The position numbers and the translations under genes were made by a program. This document shows, piece after piece, positions 1-8,684 of a stretch of 64,000 bases of DNA. Positions within the stretch are counted from its first letter, which is position 1. The number at the start of each line of letters is the position of its first letter. Below the pieces are notes generated by a model. That model did not search any database. It saw only the letters and a list, made by a program, of their open reading frames with translations, and was not told the origin of the DNA. Source of the DNA: CAYLLN01 sp964384375 (GTDB taxonomy: Bacteria; Planctomycetota; Planctomycetia; Pirellulales; Pirellulaceae); the NCBI GenBank assembly GCA_964384375.1, contig CAYLLN010000024.1, forward strand, positions 19,584 to 83,583, given 5' to 3'.

Positions 1-172
1 CTCCGCCACCGCCGCCAAAGCCGCCGCGGCTCATTCCGCCTCCGCCAAAGCCGCCTCCGCCACCATGAAAGCCCCCTCCGCCGCCGCCAAAGCCGCGGCC
101 GAAGGCCACATTCGTCGCGAGAGAGAGGATGAGTCCCAACGTCAAAACGGAACGAAACATTCGGAGTGACAT
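1..172 (-). CDS. Glycine-rich exported protein, 3' part outside the window
   Basis: The N-terminus of a secreted protein that runs off the left edge. The predicted start at 172 gives a basic N-region, a hydrophobic segment (VLTLGLILSLATNVAFG) that reads as a signal peptide, then almost pure Gly with Phe, Arg and His. An alternative start at 160 would leave the same signal peptide. It lies 85 bp downstream of another glycine-rich gene on the same strand and may be co-transcribed. Such proteins in planctomycetes are thought to belong to the cell surface, but no function can be assigned from 57 residues. Confidence 0.7.
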   Translation of the reverse strand, partial: MSLRMFRSVLTLGLILSLATNVAFGRGFGGGGGGFHGGGGGFGGGGMSRGGFGGGGG

Positions 173-257
173 GGCATTGCTCGCTACGAGTGGGTGTTGG
201 TCGTGATGTGCGTCTTGGTGGAACTTATCTGTATCGAGGGACGGGAACGGAGCCCCG

Positions 258-1706
258 TTATTGCGGCGGCGCGTCCGGATTCTTTTGCCGAACGAGGAGC
301 CATTGTTCGGTGCGATCGGCGCCAAAGTGCATGAGGGCCGGCGCTTCGTCTTTGGTCAGGTTGTAAAGACCGGTTTCGATGACGGTCGAGGTGTTGTTGC
401 CGATCGTCAGCGCGACGCGCTGCGTCTGCTTGTCGAGCGAGCCATGCACCGGCTGTGTTTTGTTGGTCTTGCTGTCGGTGTAATTCCCACGCACCACCCC
501 TTGCTTGTTTAAGGCCAATTGCAGCAAGAGATTGGCACTGGGAGCGTCGCTCTTACAAAGCGAAAACACGCCGAGCGGCAGCCAGTCGCCATCAGCGGGG
601 GCCTCGGCCTTTGTTCCCGCTTGGGCCAGGTCGGACGCCTGCTGGTAATACTGTTCGGGGCTGCCGGCCGACTGGCCATCGACATTCACGCTGTTGTCTT
701 GATAGGTGACGTTGCTCCCATAGTCGTAATAGACCGGAGCTTGCTGTGGTGGCACGGAGCACCACGCGCCTACCGCACCCCAGGTAGCCGGGGTCCAAGC
801 GGCTCCCGCACGCCAACCGGCACAGGCCCAAGCGCCGGGATGATCGCCATACCAACCCTGACCGTACGCGCCGTAATCATTGAATCCGCCACGGACTGCA
901 GCGGCTGCGGTGTAACGCTGGGAAGGGGACATGGGTCCAAATCCGCTGCCGTAGCCGGCACGCCCCGCGGCATAACCGGCCGCCGCGCCCTGAGCACCGG
1001 AATACTGCGGCTGATTGCGATTCGCCACGGCCGCTCCAGCCGCTGCGCCTTGAGCGCCAGAATACTGCGGTTGATTTCGGTTGGCGACAGCGGCCCCTGC
1101 GGCGGCGCCTTGTGCGCCTGTGTAATTTGATTGATTGCGATTGGCTGCCGCGGCTCCCAGTGCAGCGTCTTGACCGCTGGTTGCATTCCCGCGATGCGGC
1201 ATTCCCTCGTCGGAGGGCATGCCGAGAAAATTGTCTAACTGGCTGCGGCTTGGCGAACCACCTTGGCCGAATCCACCCTGCCCGCCAAAGCCGCCGGCTC
1301 CGCCGCGATCAAACCCTCCAGGTCCACCCGCGCCTCCACCAAGTCCACCTCGATCGAACCCGCCAGGCCCACCCGCGCCACCTCCGAGTCCACCGCGATC
1401 GAATCCGCCAGGCCCCCCCGCGCCTCCGCCGAGTCCACCTCGATCAAAACCGCCAGGGCCACCTCCCCCTCCACCCAATCCGCCGCGATCGAATCCGCCG
1501 GGGCCACCTCCTCCTCCAAAGCCGCCCCCTCCGGGACCGCCACGCGCACCTCCTCCTCCGCCGAATCCACCAGCTCCACCGCCGAATCCGCCACCTCCAG
1601 GTCGCGCGCCACCGCCGGAGCTAATCCCGCCGCGGCCGGCGCAATAGGAAACAGGAATCAAAGCGACGGCAATCAGCACAGCGACTGAAACGAGGGAGCG
1701 AGCCAT
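258..1706 (-). CDS. Glycine-rich repeat surface protein (planctomycete mu-protocadherin-like family)
   Basis: A 482-residue exported protein. I chose the ATG at 1706 because it puts a signal peptide (MARSLVSVAVLIAVALIPVS) at the N-terminus; the reading frame is open further upstream. Residues 25-150 are Gly-rich and contain about five copies of a 15-residue unit, GGPGGFDRGGLGGGA. Residues 152-170 hold an LDNFLGMPSDEGMP segment, followed by about three 20-residue units with the core ANRNQPQYSGAQG. The last 120 residues form a compact non-repetitive domain (WLPLGVFSL ... EQWLLVRQ). The SDEG segment plus this C-terminal domain resemble proteins annotated in planctomycetes as mu-protocadherin-type cell-surface proteins. 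Role is inferred to be in the cell envelope; no partner or enzyme activity is visible. Confidence 0.85.
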   Translation of the reverse strand: MARSLVSVAVLIAVALIPVSYCAGRGGISSGGGARPGGGGFGGGAGGFGGGGGARGGPGGGGFGGGGGPGGFDRGGLGGGGGGPGGFDRGGLGGGAGGPGGFDRGGLGGGAGGPGGFDRGGLGGGAGGPGGFDRGGAGGFGGQGGFGQGGSPSRSQLDNFLGMPSDEGMPHRGNATSGQDAALGAAAANRNQSNYTGAQGAAAGAAVANRNQPQYSGAQGAAAGAAVANRNQPQYSGAQGAAAGYAAGRAGYGSGFGPMSPSQRYTAAAAVRGGFNDYGAYGQGWYGDHPGAWACAGWRAGAAWTPATWGAVGAWCSVPPQQAPVYYDYGSNVTYQDNSVNVDGQSAGSPEQYYQQASDLAQAGTKAEAPADGDWLPLGVFSLCKSDAPSANLLLQLALNKQGVVRGNYTDSKTNKTQPVHGSLDKQTQRVALTIGNNTSTVIETGLYNLTKDEAPALMHFGADRTEQWLLVRQKNPDAPPQ

Positions 1707-1779
1707 GGAAAGAGTATCCGGGGATAGAAAGGGGATGAATGTTGGGGAGCAACTGTTGGGGAGCAACTCTGTCAAACGG

Positions 1780-2751
1780 TTACTTCTCGCTGCGCCGCAG
1801 CACGATCTCGTCCGTATCGGGGACGCTCTGTCCGCCCACCGTCCGATTGACCGACTGCCAGACGTAGGCTTTGTCGTCCAGCTTCCTCAGGACATTGACC
1901 GCCGTGGTCTGCGTCCCGTCGCCCGTGACGCCGCGAACTTCGGCTTGCCAACCGTCGGCAATCGGCGACCAGGCGCCGATCGCGTGGCCGCCATCGGCAC
2001 TGAAGTTCCACGATTGCACGTGACCACCCTCCGGATTCCAGCCAATGATCTGCAGGCCGGTCGTGGTGACGCCATCGTGCCCGGTCACCGTGTAGCGCCG
2101 CTCGACAAAGCTCTTGTTTCCAATCCAGCGGCAGACAGAAACCGTCTTGGTGCCATGTTCCTCGGCGGTCCAGGTGCCGATGAGCCATTCGAGATCGGCG
2201 ACGTTGCGATAGCTCGACGGCGTTTCGACGCGCGCGTCGCGGACCGTGGACATCAGCCACTGGTCGCCGACTTTCACATGGACGACGAGATACTTGCTGA
2301 AGGCCGGCGCACCGGCAGGAGCCGGGTCGAGCACGGCCCGCCCTTCTTCGATGGCTGCCGTGTCCGAAAGCTGCTTGAGCGAATCAATCGCCAGGTGAAT
2401 TTTCGTCTTGGGTTGCGCCTTGAAGAACGCGGCATACTCGGTCGCGATTGCCTCGCGGCCGGTGAAGGTGCGGCCTGCTTCGTCGATGTACTCGCCGTTT
2501 TCGGTCCAGTGAGCGGCAACGCCTTTCGCGTCCCCCTTGTTGAAGGCAGCGGTGAACGACTGCGAGGCCGCGCGGATCGCGTCGAGTTCGGCCGAATTGC
2601 CAGCGGGCTTGGCCGGCTGGTTGCTCGGCGACTTGTTTTCAGCCGCGTCGGACGCGACATCCTGCGCGAAGCAGGTTGCTGCGCAGAGAGAGAGTACGAT
2701 GGCGCACACTGCAGCGCAAGGAAACAGAGCGGTGAGCGGACGGAGAGTCAT
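1780..2751 (-). CDS. Exported SnoaL/DUF4440-like (NTF2-fold) protein
   Basis: A 323-residue protein with a clear signal peptide (ends near ATCFAQD, residue 30). Residues 55-175 have the pattern of the SnoaL/DUF4440 (SgcJ/EcaC) NTF2-like fold: IRAASQSFTAAFNKGDAKGVAAHW, then EYIDEAG and the FTGREAI turn. The second half (LEWLIGTWTAEEHG ... ) looks like a second small beta-rich domain of the kind often found behind this fold. The family binds small ligands, and many members have no known reaction, so no substrate is proposed. It is the first gene of a same-strand run that continues with the glycine-rich gene 73 bp downstream. Confidence 0.8.
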   Translation of the reverse strand: MTLRPLTALFPCAAVCAIVLSLCAATCFAQDVASDAAENKSPSNQPAKPAGNSAELDAIRAASQSFTAAFNKGDAKGVAAHWTENGEYIDEAGRTFTGREAIATEYAAFFKAQPKTKIHLAIDSLKQLSDTAAIEEGRAVLDPAPAGAPAFSKYLVVHVKVGDQWLMSTVRDARVETPSSYRNVADLEWLIGTWTAEEHGTKTVSVCRWIGNKSFVERRYTVTGHDGVTTTGLQIIGWNPEGGHVQSWNFSADGGHAIGAWSPIADGWQAEVRGVTGDGTQTTAVNVLRKLDDKAYVWQSVNRTVGGQSVPDTDEIVLRRSEK

Positions 2752-3658
2752 GTTGCAATTCCTGGGCTAGGGGTTCGCAGCCGTGCGCTGGAACAAGAGG
2801 CGAGTCCGCCGCCTCCGACAAAACATCAAGGCCCGCACGAGAAGAGGGATGGGCCGCGCAACCGGATGCAGATCTTGGTGGCGCAAAACATCGAGCCCGA
2901 AGGCTCTGCAATACGGTGGTGAAGTGTAGCTCGGAAAACGGCAGGGGACAATGAGCCGAAATCGCGGAACACCCTTGTTTCACCGATCCATAACGAAGTC
3001 GTAATACTTTGCTGACGAACTAAATTTGCATCGTGTTAAGAGTCGCTCGCCAAGGAAATTTGCTGGATTTCGTTTCGGCGGAGTGGCGAGGATCGACCTC
3101 ATCTCCTGCGATCTGAGAAATGTGCTCACATGGGCCAATGGTGCCGCGCGGCGAATCGACGGTCGCCCATCGGGAGAAGTTCGATCCACTTTCATTACGT
3201 GAAGGTATTGACGACTGATGTACAATCGAACCGATGGGCTGAGTGTTGCGATTTTGCCAGTCCGATTTTGCCACAATTGATTTTGTCAGCCACTGCGCCA
3301 ACAAAAATCAGACGATAACGATCCTCAGTCATGCTTAACTTGCATATCTGGCATACGTGCATACGGGAAAAACGAACTTAACCACAAGAGCAGTAAGGAG
3401 TTGTGGCTAGAATTGGGCCGCGTGCGGCTCTTTTGCGTATGCATGTCTAGGGGACGAGACGATGGAGTTGCGTGGCTGTCGAAGAATGGCGGCCAAGCGA
3501 TGCTTCCGATGTAAGTAGCGGGGGCACTGTAAGTAGCGGGGGCACTGTAAGTAGCGGGGGCACTGGGAAATGCCTAAAATGACGAAGTAAGCCAAGTTGG
3601 ATGGAATCCCGCCAAGCCGGCAGGAGTTCCGGTTCGCGGCAGACATCAGGGGTGTGTT
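2752..3658. other. Non-coding stretch with low-GC part and a tandem repeat
   Basis: About 900 bp between a minus-strand and a plus-strand gene. I see no convincing reading frame. Positions 2990-3420 look clearly more AT-rich than the surroundings, which is where promoters for both flanking genes would be expected, but I could not pick a confident -35/-10 pair. The right part holds a perfect triple 18-bp repeat (3511-3564). It could also be a decayed element. Confidence 0.5.
3511..3564. repeat. Three perfect tandem copies of an 18-bp unit
   Basis: The unit gtaagtagcgggggcact occurs three times without a mismatch at 3511-3528, 3529-3546 and 3547-3564. It starts about 150 bp upstream of the ATG at 3659. 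Three copies without spacers is a tandem array, not a CRISPR. Its role is unknown. Confidence 0.95.
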
Positions 3659-5146
3659 ATGCGACAGGGTGCCAGAATTCTTGTGGCAGTCATCGGGCTG
3701 GTGGTGGCCGGAGTGGCGACGGTCGCGCTCGCTTGCCCGTTCTGCTCGGCTGTGTCGCAAACCTTCAGCGAAGAGATCGCCACGATGGATGTGGCGGTGA
3801 TCGCGAAGCTGACGAAAGCCCCCAAGCAATCCGATAACCCCGGCGACGAGCTGACGAAAGCAACGTTCGAGATCACGCAGGTGATGAAGGGGGATGGTCT
3901 GGTCAAGGTTGGCGACAAGGTTGAGACGCTTTATTTCGGCGAGAGTGCCGCGGGCAAATCGTTCCTGATCATGGGAATCGACCCGCCGCAAATCATGTGG
4001 TCCACGCCGCTGCCGTTGTCGGAGCGGGCGCAGGGATACTTGAATGCCGTGCTGAAACTGCCGAAGGACGGCCCCGAACGACTCGTGTTCTTTCAGAAGT
4101 ATTTGGAAGACGAGGATGAGCTGCTCGCTCGCGATTCATACGACGAGTTCGCTCGCGCTCCGTATTCGCAGGTGAAGTCGATCAAGGAGCAGATGGATCA
4201 CGCTCAAATCGTGGCGTGGATCAAGAACCCCGAAGTTCCGGCCAGTCGGCGGCGGCTGTACCTCGTGATGCTCGGCGTCAGCGGCGACGAAAAAGACCTG
4301 CCGATGCTCGAAGAGTTCATGCGGTCGAGCGATCGAAAGTCGAAGTCGGGTCTCGATGCACTCATCGCTTGTTATCTGACGCTGAAGGGAGAGGCCGGTC
4401 TGCCACTCGTCGAGGAGCTGTTCCTGGCGAACAAGAAGGCGGACTATGCCGACACGTACTCGGCGATTATGGCGATTCGCTTTCACGGCACCGAAGGGGG
4501 CGTGATCGACAAGAAGGCGCTGGTGAAGAGCCTGCATCACATGCTTGAGCGACCGGAACTCGCCGATCTGGTGATTCCGGACCTCGCTCGCTGGGAAGAT
4601 TGGGCCGCCACTGATCAATTGATGGAGCTGTATAAGTCGGCGGACGAGAAATCGAGCTGGGTCCGTGTGCCAGTCGTGAATTACCTGCGGGCCTGCCCGT
4701 TGCCGCGGGCCAAAGAACTGCTCAAGGAATGCGAAAAGATCGACCCGGCCGCGTACAAGCGGGCGACGACCTGGTTCCCCAGCACGCCATCGGCCGCACC
4801 CGTACCAACGCCGGAAAAGGCGAGCAGCACAAAGTCGCCATCTGCAGATTCCAAAGTTGTCGCCGCCAGTGCGATCGTCGATGAGCGGACGTCGGATGAA
4901 ATCGCCGCTGCCAAACCGGCAGCTGCCATTCCCGCCGGTGAAGTTCTGGCCGTTGCCAATAGTGCGATGCCCGTGCCGCCGGACGATGAGGAGACGGCCC
5001 TGGTGAATCAGGGAGCCGCTCCTGCCGCGGCCATTCGGACCACGCCCGCCCCGCCGGCGAACCTTTGGCTCGTTTTGGGCGTACCGTGGGCAGTCGGTTT
5101 GGTGCTGCTGGCGGCCCAGTGGTCGGTGCTCCGCTGGCGGTTCTAG
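3659..5146 (+). CDS. Exported, C-terminally anchored protein with an N-terminal CPFC motif
   Basis: A 495-residue protein. A signal peptide (VAVIGLVVAGVATVALA) is followed at once by C26-P-F-C29, a CxxC pair that could be a metal or redox site. Residues 40-110 resemble a beta-rich domain (FEITQVMKGDGLVKVGDKVETLYFG). Residues 170-380 are helical with HEAT-like pairs. Then comes an Ala/Pro-rich linker (380-470) and a C-terminal membrane segment (LWLVLGVPWAVGLVLLAAQW). So most of the protein lies outside the cytoplasmic membrane with a short anchor. I know no function for the family. It precedes the DUF3299 membrane protein gene by 31 bp and is probably in one operon with it. Confidence 0.8.
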   Translation: MRQGARILVAVIGLVVAGVATVALACPFCSAVSQTFSEEIATMDVAVIAKLTKAPKQSDNPGDELTKATFEITQVMKGDGLVKVGDKVETLYFGESAAGKSFLIMGIDPPQIMWSTPLPLSERAQGYLNAVLKLPKDGPERLVFFQKYLEDEDELLARDSYDEFARAPYSQVKSIKEQMDHAQIVAWIKNPEVPASRRRLYLVMLGVSGDEKDLPMLEEFMRSSDRKSKSGLDALIACYLTLKGEAGLPLVEELFLANKKADYADTYSAIMAIRFHGTEGGVIDKKALVKSLHHMLERPELADLVIPDLARWEDWAATDQLMELYKSADEKSSWVRVPVVNYLRACPLPRAKELLKECEKIDPAAYKRATTWFPSTPSAAPVPTPEKASSTKSPSADSKVVAASAIVDERTSDEIAAAKPAAAIPAGEVLAVANSAMPVPPDDEETALVNQGAAPAAAIRTTPAPPANLWLVLGVPWAVGLVLLAAQWSVLRWRF

Positions 5147-5177
5147 GCCCGTTCATTTTCTGCGTCATTCCACCCGC

Positions 5178-5951
5178 TTGATCGCTGTGTCTTTCATGTC
5201 TGCGTCTTCCATGTCTGCCTCTGCCGTCGGTGACATCTCATATCCAGCCACGGAAGGCACAGAACTGGCCGCTTACCGAGCGATCAGCCGCTCGGCCATT
5301 CTCGGCGCGGTGCTGGCCGGGGTCGGCCTTGTGCCGCTCGCCTTGGCGTTTGCGTCGTGGAAATTTGATTACGGCGACGCAATCCCGACGGGGACACTCG
5401 CCGCGTTCATCGGCGGTGCGGCGGCGATCCTGGGTTGCATCGGCTGGCTCGCGATTCGCCGCTATCCTCTGGAATACACAGGCAGCAAACTTGCCTTGGT
5501 GGCGCTCTTCGTGGGGACGATACAACTCGTCGGCGGAACGGCGATGGCCGCCCACACCTATGCCACGGAAGTCCCCGAGGGCTACGTCCGCACCGGCTTT
5601 TGGGAGCTGCAGCCCGACCCCGACTATCCCGAGCTTCCCGTCTCGAAGAAGTCGATCGAGCTTTCGGGCAAAAAAGTATTCATTAAAGGATACATGTACC
5701 CCGGCGTCGCGAGCACGGGGAAGGTGGACCACTTCATCATGATCCCAGACCTCGGCACGTGCTGCTTCGGCGGCGATCCAAAATCGACCGATATGATCGA
5801 GGTACGCGTGCCCAATGTGGCCAATCGCCTCGCCTACTCGCGAAGGCGCATCAAGCTCGCCGGCACGTTTGGCGTCAGCCAGTATGCCACGCAGGCGATG
5901 AAGATGAAAAACCCGGTGTGGTATCACCTGGAAGTCGAGCAAGTGCGGTAA
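5178..5951 (+). CDS. Membrane protein with DUF3299-like domain
   Basis: A 257-residue protein with three hydrophobic segments (about 40-60, 72-90, 105-125) followed by a soluble C-terminal domain. That domain has the features of DUF3299: a KKVFIKGYMYP strand, the FIMIPDLGTCCFGGDP loop with a Cys pair, and IEVRVP. DUF3299 proteins are bacterial envelope proteins of unknown biochemical role. The start could be 5178, or the ATG at 5196; neither has a strong ribosome binding site. It follows the CPFC protein closely and precedes a sugar kinase gene by 9 bp, so the three are probably co-transcribed. Confidence 0.8.
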   Translation: MIAVSFMSASSMSASAVGDISYPATEGTELAAYRAISRSAILGAVLAGVGLVPLALAFASWKFDYGDAIPTGTLAAFIGGAAAILGCIGWLAIRRYPLEYTGSKLALVALFVGTIQLVGGTAMAAHTYATEVPEGYVRTGFWELQPDPDYPELPVSKKSIELSGKKVFIKGYMYPGVASTGKVDHFIMIPDLGTCCFGGDPKSTDMIEVRVPNVANRLAYSRRRIKLAGTFGVSQYATQAMKMKNPVWYHLEVEQVR

Positions 5952-5960
5952 AGTAGCCGC

Positions 5961-7019
5961 ATGTATCTCGGCATTGAAATCGGCGGCACCAAGCTGCAGC
6001 TCGGCGTGGGAAACGGCCGCGATGCAGACCTCGTCGCCATCGTGCGCCACGACGTGGACTCCCGGCGCGGAGCGGCCGGCATCCTCGAAGAGATCGAACG
6101 CTCCGCCACGGCCCTGCTGCAAAAGCATCCGATTGAGCGCATCGGCTTTGGCTTCGGCGGTCCGTGCGACAGCGCGACTGGCATCGCCACGAAGAGTCAT
6201 CAGGTCGCCGGCTGGGACGGCTTTCCGCTCGCTCGCTGGTGCCAGGAAACGCTCGGCAAGCCGGCGGTAATCGGCAACGACTGCGACGTGGCGGCGCTGG
6301 CCGAGGCGCGGCTTGGCGCCGGACGGGGCGCGGGAAGTGTGTTCTATGTGACCGTCGGCACGGGAATCGGCGGCGGCCTCGTGCTCGGGGGCAAGCTGCA
6401 CGGCGCGGGTCGGCCGGCTGTTGCGGAAATCGGCCATCTGCGGCCGGGCCTGCTCGCCGATCGGTCCGATATGACCGTGGAATCGCTGGCCGCAGGACCG
6501 GGCATTGCTGCGGCTGCTGTCGCGCGAATGACGGGGATCGCCCGCCCGCTCGATTCGCTGCGGCCGTCTGCTGGTTGGGAGGGTGACGCTCCTGCCGAGC
6601 CGAGCGCGCGGCGGCGTCAGGTTCGCCAGCGTCTGGCCGACGTGCAGCAAACCGAGGAGGAATACATCGCCGATCTCATGCAGCGTGCCGGTGGCGATGC
6701 GGAGCAACTGACAGCGAAGCTCGTCGCGCAGGCGGCTGCCGAAGGGAACGCGATTGCGGCAGAGGTACTAGAACACGCTTGCCAGGCACTCGGCTGGGCG
6801 ATCGCGCAAACGATCACGCTCGTCGCGCCAGAGGTCGTCGTCGTTGGCGGTGGCGTGTCGCTGATCGGCGAGCAGTTCTTCTTCGCGCCGCTACGGGCCG
6901 AAGTGGGGCGCTACGTCTTCCCGCCGCTGGCCGGTTCGTTCCGCCTCGTGCCGGCGGCGCTTGGCGAACTGGCCGTCGTGCATGGCGCGGTGGCGATCGC
7001 AGCAGACTCGCCAGTGTGA
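5961..7019 (+). CDS. ROK-family sugar kinase without the usual zinc motif
   Basis: A 352-residue ROK protein. The phosphate-binding EIGGTK (residues 6-11), the catalytic GNDCD (D107) and the GTGIGGG loop (133-139) are intact, so it should phosphorylate a hexose or amino sugar with ATP in the cytoplasm. After EIGH (156-159) the CxCGxxGC zinc ligands that many ROK proteins carry are absent (RPGLLADRSD instead). Residues 205-218 (GWEGDAPAEPSARR) do not look like ROK sequence. The DNA there matches a repeat seen again at 44723-44763, which suggests an in-frame insertion in a surface loop. The next gene, a sugar-isomerase-like protein, starts 13-70 bp downstream. Confidence 0.88.
   Translation: MYLGIEIGGTKLQLGVGNGRDADLVAIVRHDVDSRRGAAGILEEIERSATALLQKHPIERIGFGFGGPCDSATGIATKSHQVAGWDGFPLARWCQETLGKPAVIGNDCDVAALAEARLGAGRGAGSVFYVTVGTGIGGGLVLGGKLHGAGRPAVAEIGHLRPGLLADRSDMTVESLAAGPGIAAAAVARMTGIARPLDSLRPSAGWEGDAPAEPSARRRQVRQRLADVQQTEEEYIADLMQRAGGDAEQLTAKLVAQAAAEGNAIAAEVLEHACQALGWAIAQTITLVAPEVVVVGGGVSLIGEQFFFAPLRAEVGRYVFPPLAGSFRLVPAALGELAVVHGAVAIAADSPV
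6576..6603 (+). repeat. Interspersed repeat copy inside the ROK kinase gene
   Basis: The run tgggaggg, then a cg-rich step, gctcctgccgagcc, matches the repeat unit at 44723-44763 in most positions. It is translated in frame as GWEGDAPAEP. The unit can fold by pairing ggctc/gagcc-type ends. No stop or frameshift results. Confidence 0.6.
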
Positions 7020-7089
7020 ACGAACCACTTGCATGATGGTCATGCCAAGCCAGCGGGATGTACCAGACGGGCTGGAAGCCTTCCCCACG

Positions 7090-7917
7090 ATGATCCCCAC
7101 ACTGAACCAGATCTGTTGCCTCCATTCGCCGTTTGACCGCGACTTGGAAGAGTTCGCGGCCGGCAAGTGCGCGAGCGTTGAGGTCTGGCTGACGAAGCTC
7201 GAAGAGTACCTGAAGTCGCACACTCTGAAGGACGTGCGGTTCTGGCTCGAGAAGTTTGAGATCTCGCTTCCCGTCGCGAGCTTCCAGGGGGGCGTTGTGG
7301 CCAGCCAAGGGGATGCCCGGCGCGAGGCCTGGGAGCTGTTCACGCGTCGGCTCGATCTGTGTAAAGAACTCGGTATTGGCACCATCGTCGTCGCCTGCGA
7401 CGTGCCGCCGCCGCTCACGCAGCAGACCATCGAACGAGTGCAAGTCTCCCTTGTGCAGATCGCCCAAGAAACAGGCCGCTGCGGCTTGCGGGCGGCACTG
7501 GAATTTCAAGCCACGAGCAGCTTCGGCAACAACCTGCAAACAGCCGCGGCCTTGGTGGGCGAAGTCGGCAGTCCGCACTTGGGCCTGTGCCTGGATGTGT
7601 TTCACTTCCATATCGGGCCGAGCAAGACCGAGGATCTCGCGTACCTGACGCGGGACAACCTCTTTCACGTGCAGCTTTGCGATCTGGCCGATACGCCCCG
7701 AGAACTTGCTCGCGACGGCGGCCGCATCCTGCCTGGTGACGGCGATTTCGACCTGACCACAATCGTCGAGCGGCTCCGCCAGATCGACTATCGCGGTCCG
7801 GTGTCGCTCGAACTCATGAACCCGCAGCTCTGGCAAGTTCCCGCGCGCCAACTCGGCGAAATCGGCATGACCGCGCTGCGGAAGGTACTTGGACAGGCTG
7901 GTACGCCCGCTCGCTGA
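7090..7917 (+). CDS. Sugar phosphate isomerase/epimerase-like TIM-barrel protein
   Basis: 275 residues from the ATG at 7090, which begins directly with the first barrel strand (LNQICC). An ATG at 7033, 13 bp after the kinase stop, would add 19 poorly structured residues. The pattern is that of the xylose-isomerase-like AP endonuclease family 2 fold: VEVWLTKLEEYL near the start, LRAALEFQ (strand with Glu), HLGLCLDVFHFHIG with metal-type Asp and His ligands, LFHVQLCDLADTPRE, RILPGDGDFDL and VSLELMNPQLW with the last Glu. Such proteins isomerise or dehydrate sugars and cyclitols with a divalent metal. Directly behind a sugar kinase, it probably acts in the same catabolic route. Substrate unknown. 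Confidence 0.85.
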   Translation: MIPTLNQICCLHSPFDRDLEEFAAGKCASVEVWLTKLEEYLKSHTLKDVRFWLEKFEISLPVASFQGGVVASQGDARREAWELFTRRLDLCKELGIGTIVVACDVPPPLTQQTIERVQVSLVQIAQETGRCGLRAALEFQATSSFGNNLQTAAALVGEVGSPHLGLCLDVFHFHIGPSKTEDLAYLTRDNLFHVQLCDLADTPRELARDGGRILPGDGDFDLTTIVERLRQIDYRGPVSLELMNPQLWQVPARQLGEIGMTALRKVLGQAGTPAR

Positions 7918-8165
7918 ATCAGCGTATTCATAGGCCGAATCGACACTCCGGCCCACACATCGCTACAGCCGGCATAACCGGACAAGTTTTACCAACTTAC
8001 CTCATTTTGCGGCGGTGCGACTTCATGGCGGACCGCCCGGCTGCCGAAATAACGGGAGCGTCACTGTTCGGGATCGCGGCGGCTTCCGGGGAGTCGCCCT
8101 CCCGCCCTCGTACCGGAGCGAGGGAGCACCCTGCCAGGATGGCTTCCACGATCGAAGGTCAGGCA

Positions 8166-8423
8166 ATGCCCGCAGAAACCACCACGCTAGCCCAGCGAGT
8201 GGAAGGAGCCATCGTCGCCAATCCGTTTTTCAGCGGCCGCCGCTGGCGGTTCGAAGCCGAGGAAGGGCGGGTCGTGCTGTCGGGAAGCGTCAGCACGTAC
8301 TTTCAGAAGCAGATGGCGCAGGAAATCATCCGCCGCGTCGAAGGGGTCGAGCAAATCGACAACTGCCTTGAAGTGCATTGGCCGACCGAGAGCGAGGACC
8401 GCCTCGTCTGCCTGGCTCGGTGA
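8166..8423 (+). CDS. Small BON-domain protein
   Basis: 85 residues from the ATG at 8166, which has an aaggtcagg sequence just upstream; the frame is also open from ATGs at 8139 and 8007. The protein is almost only one BON domain: LAQRVEGAIVANPFF, then RFEAEEGRVVLSGSVSTYFQKQMAQ, IIRRVEGVEQIDNCLEV. BON domains bind lipid or other ligands and are common in envelope and stress proteins. No signal peptide is seen with this start, so it would be cytoplasmic. It stands alone, 248 bp after the isomerase gene and 261 bp before pheA. Confidence 0.75.
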   Translation: MPAETTTLAQRVEGAIVANPFFSGRRWRFEAEEGRVVLSGSVSTYFQKQMAQEIIRRVEGVEQIDNCLEVHWPTESEDRLVCLAR

Positions 8424-8684
8424 ACTGCCCGCTCGCTTCTGTACTTAGACTGCAGACAAGCCGCCAATGCGCAAGTCTCTGTCCGGCATAGACTTGCTGT
8501 TCGCGTGCCGCTGAGGCAGGCCGGCCCTTCCGCCGATTCACTGATCCGCCCAATTCAATCCTTTTCCCGCCCGTTTGGTTGACACTCCCCCGCACGGCGA
8601 TTACAAGTTGACCGCAGGAAGGAGCCCACTCGTTCGTTGCATCTACGCAACTCGCCGCTCGTTACCGCACGCATCCTGCCTGTC

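Noticed and set aside
1705..2922. 405-codon plus-strand frame
   Set aside because: It is antisense to the SnoaL-like gene, has no family signal and an Arg/Ala/Gly composition typical of high-GC shadow frames.
3511..3564. CRISPR array
   Set aside because: The 18-bp units are contiguous without spacers and there are only three; no cas gene nearby.
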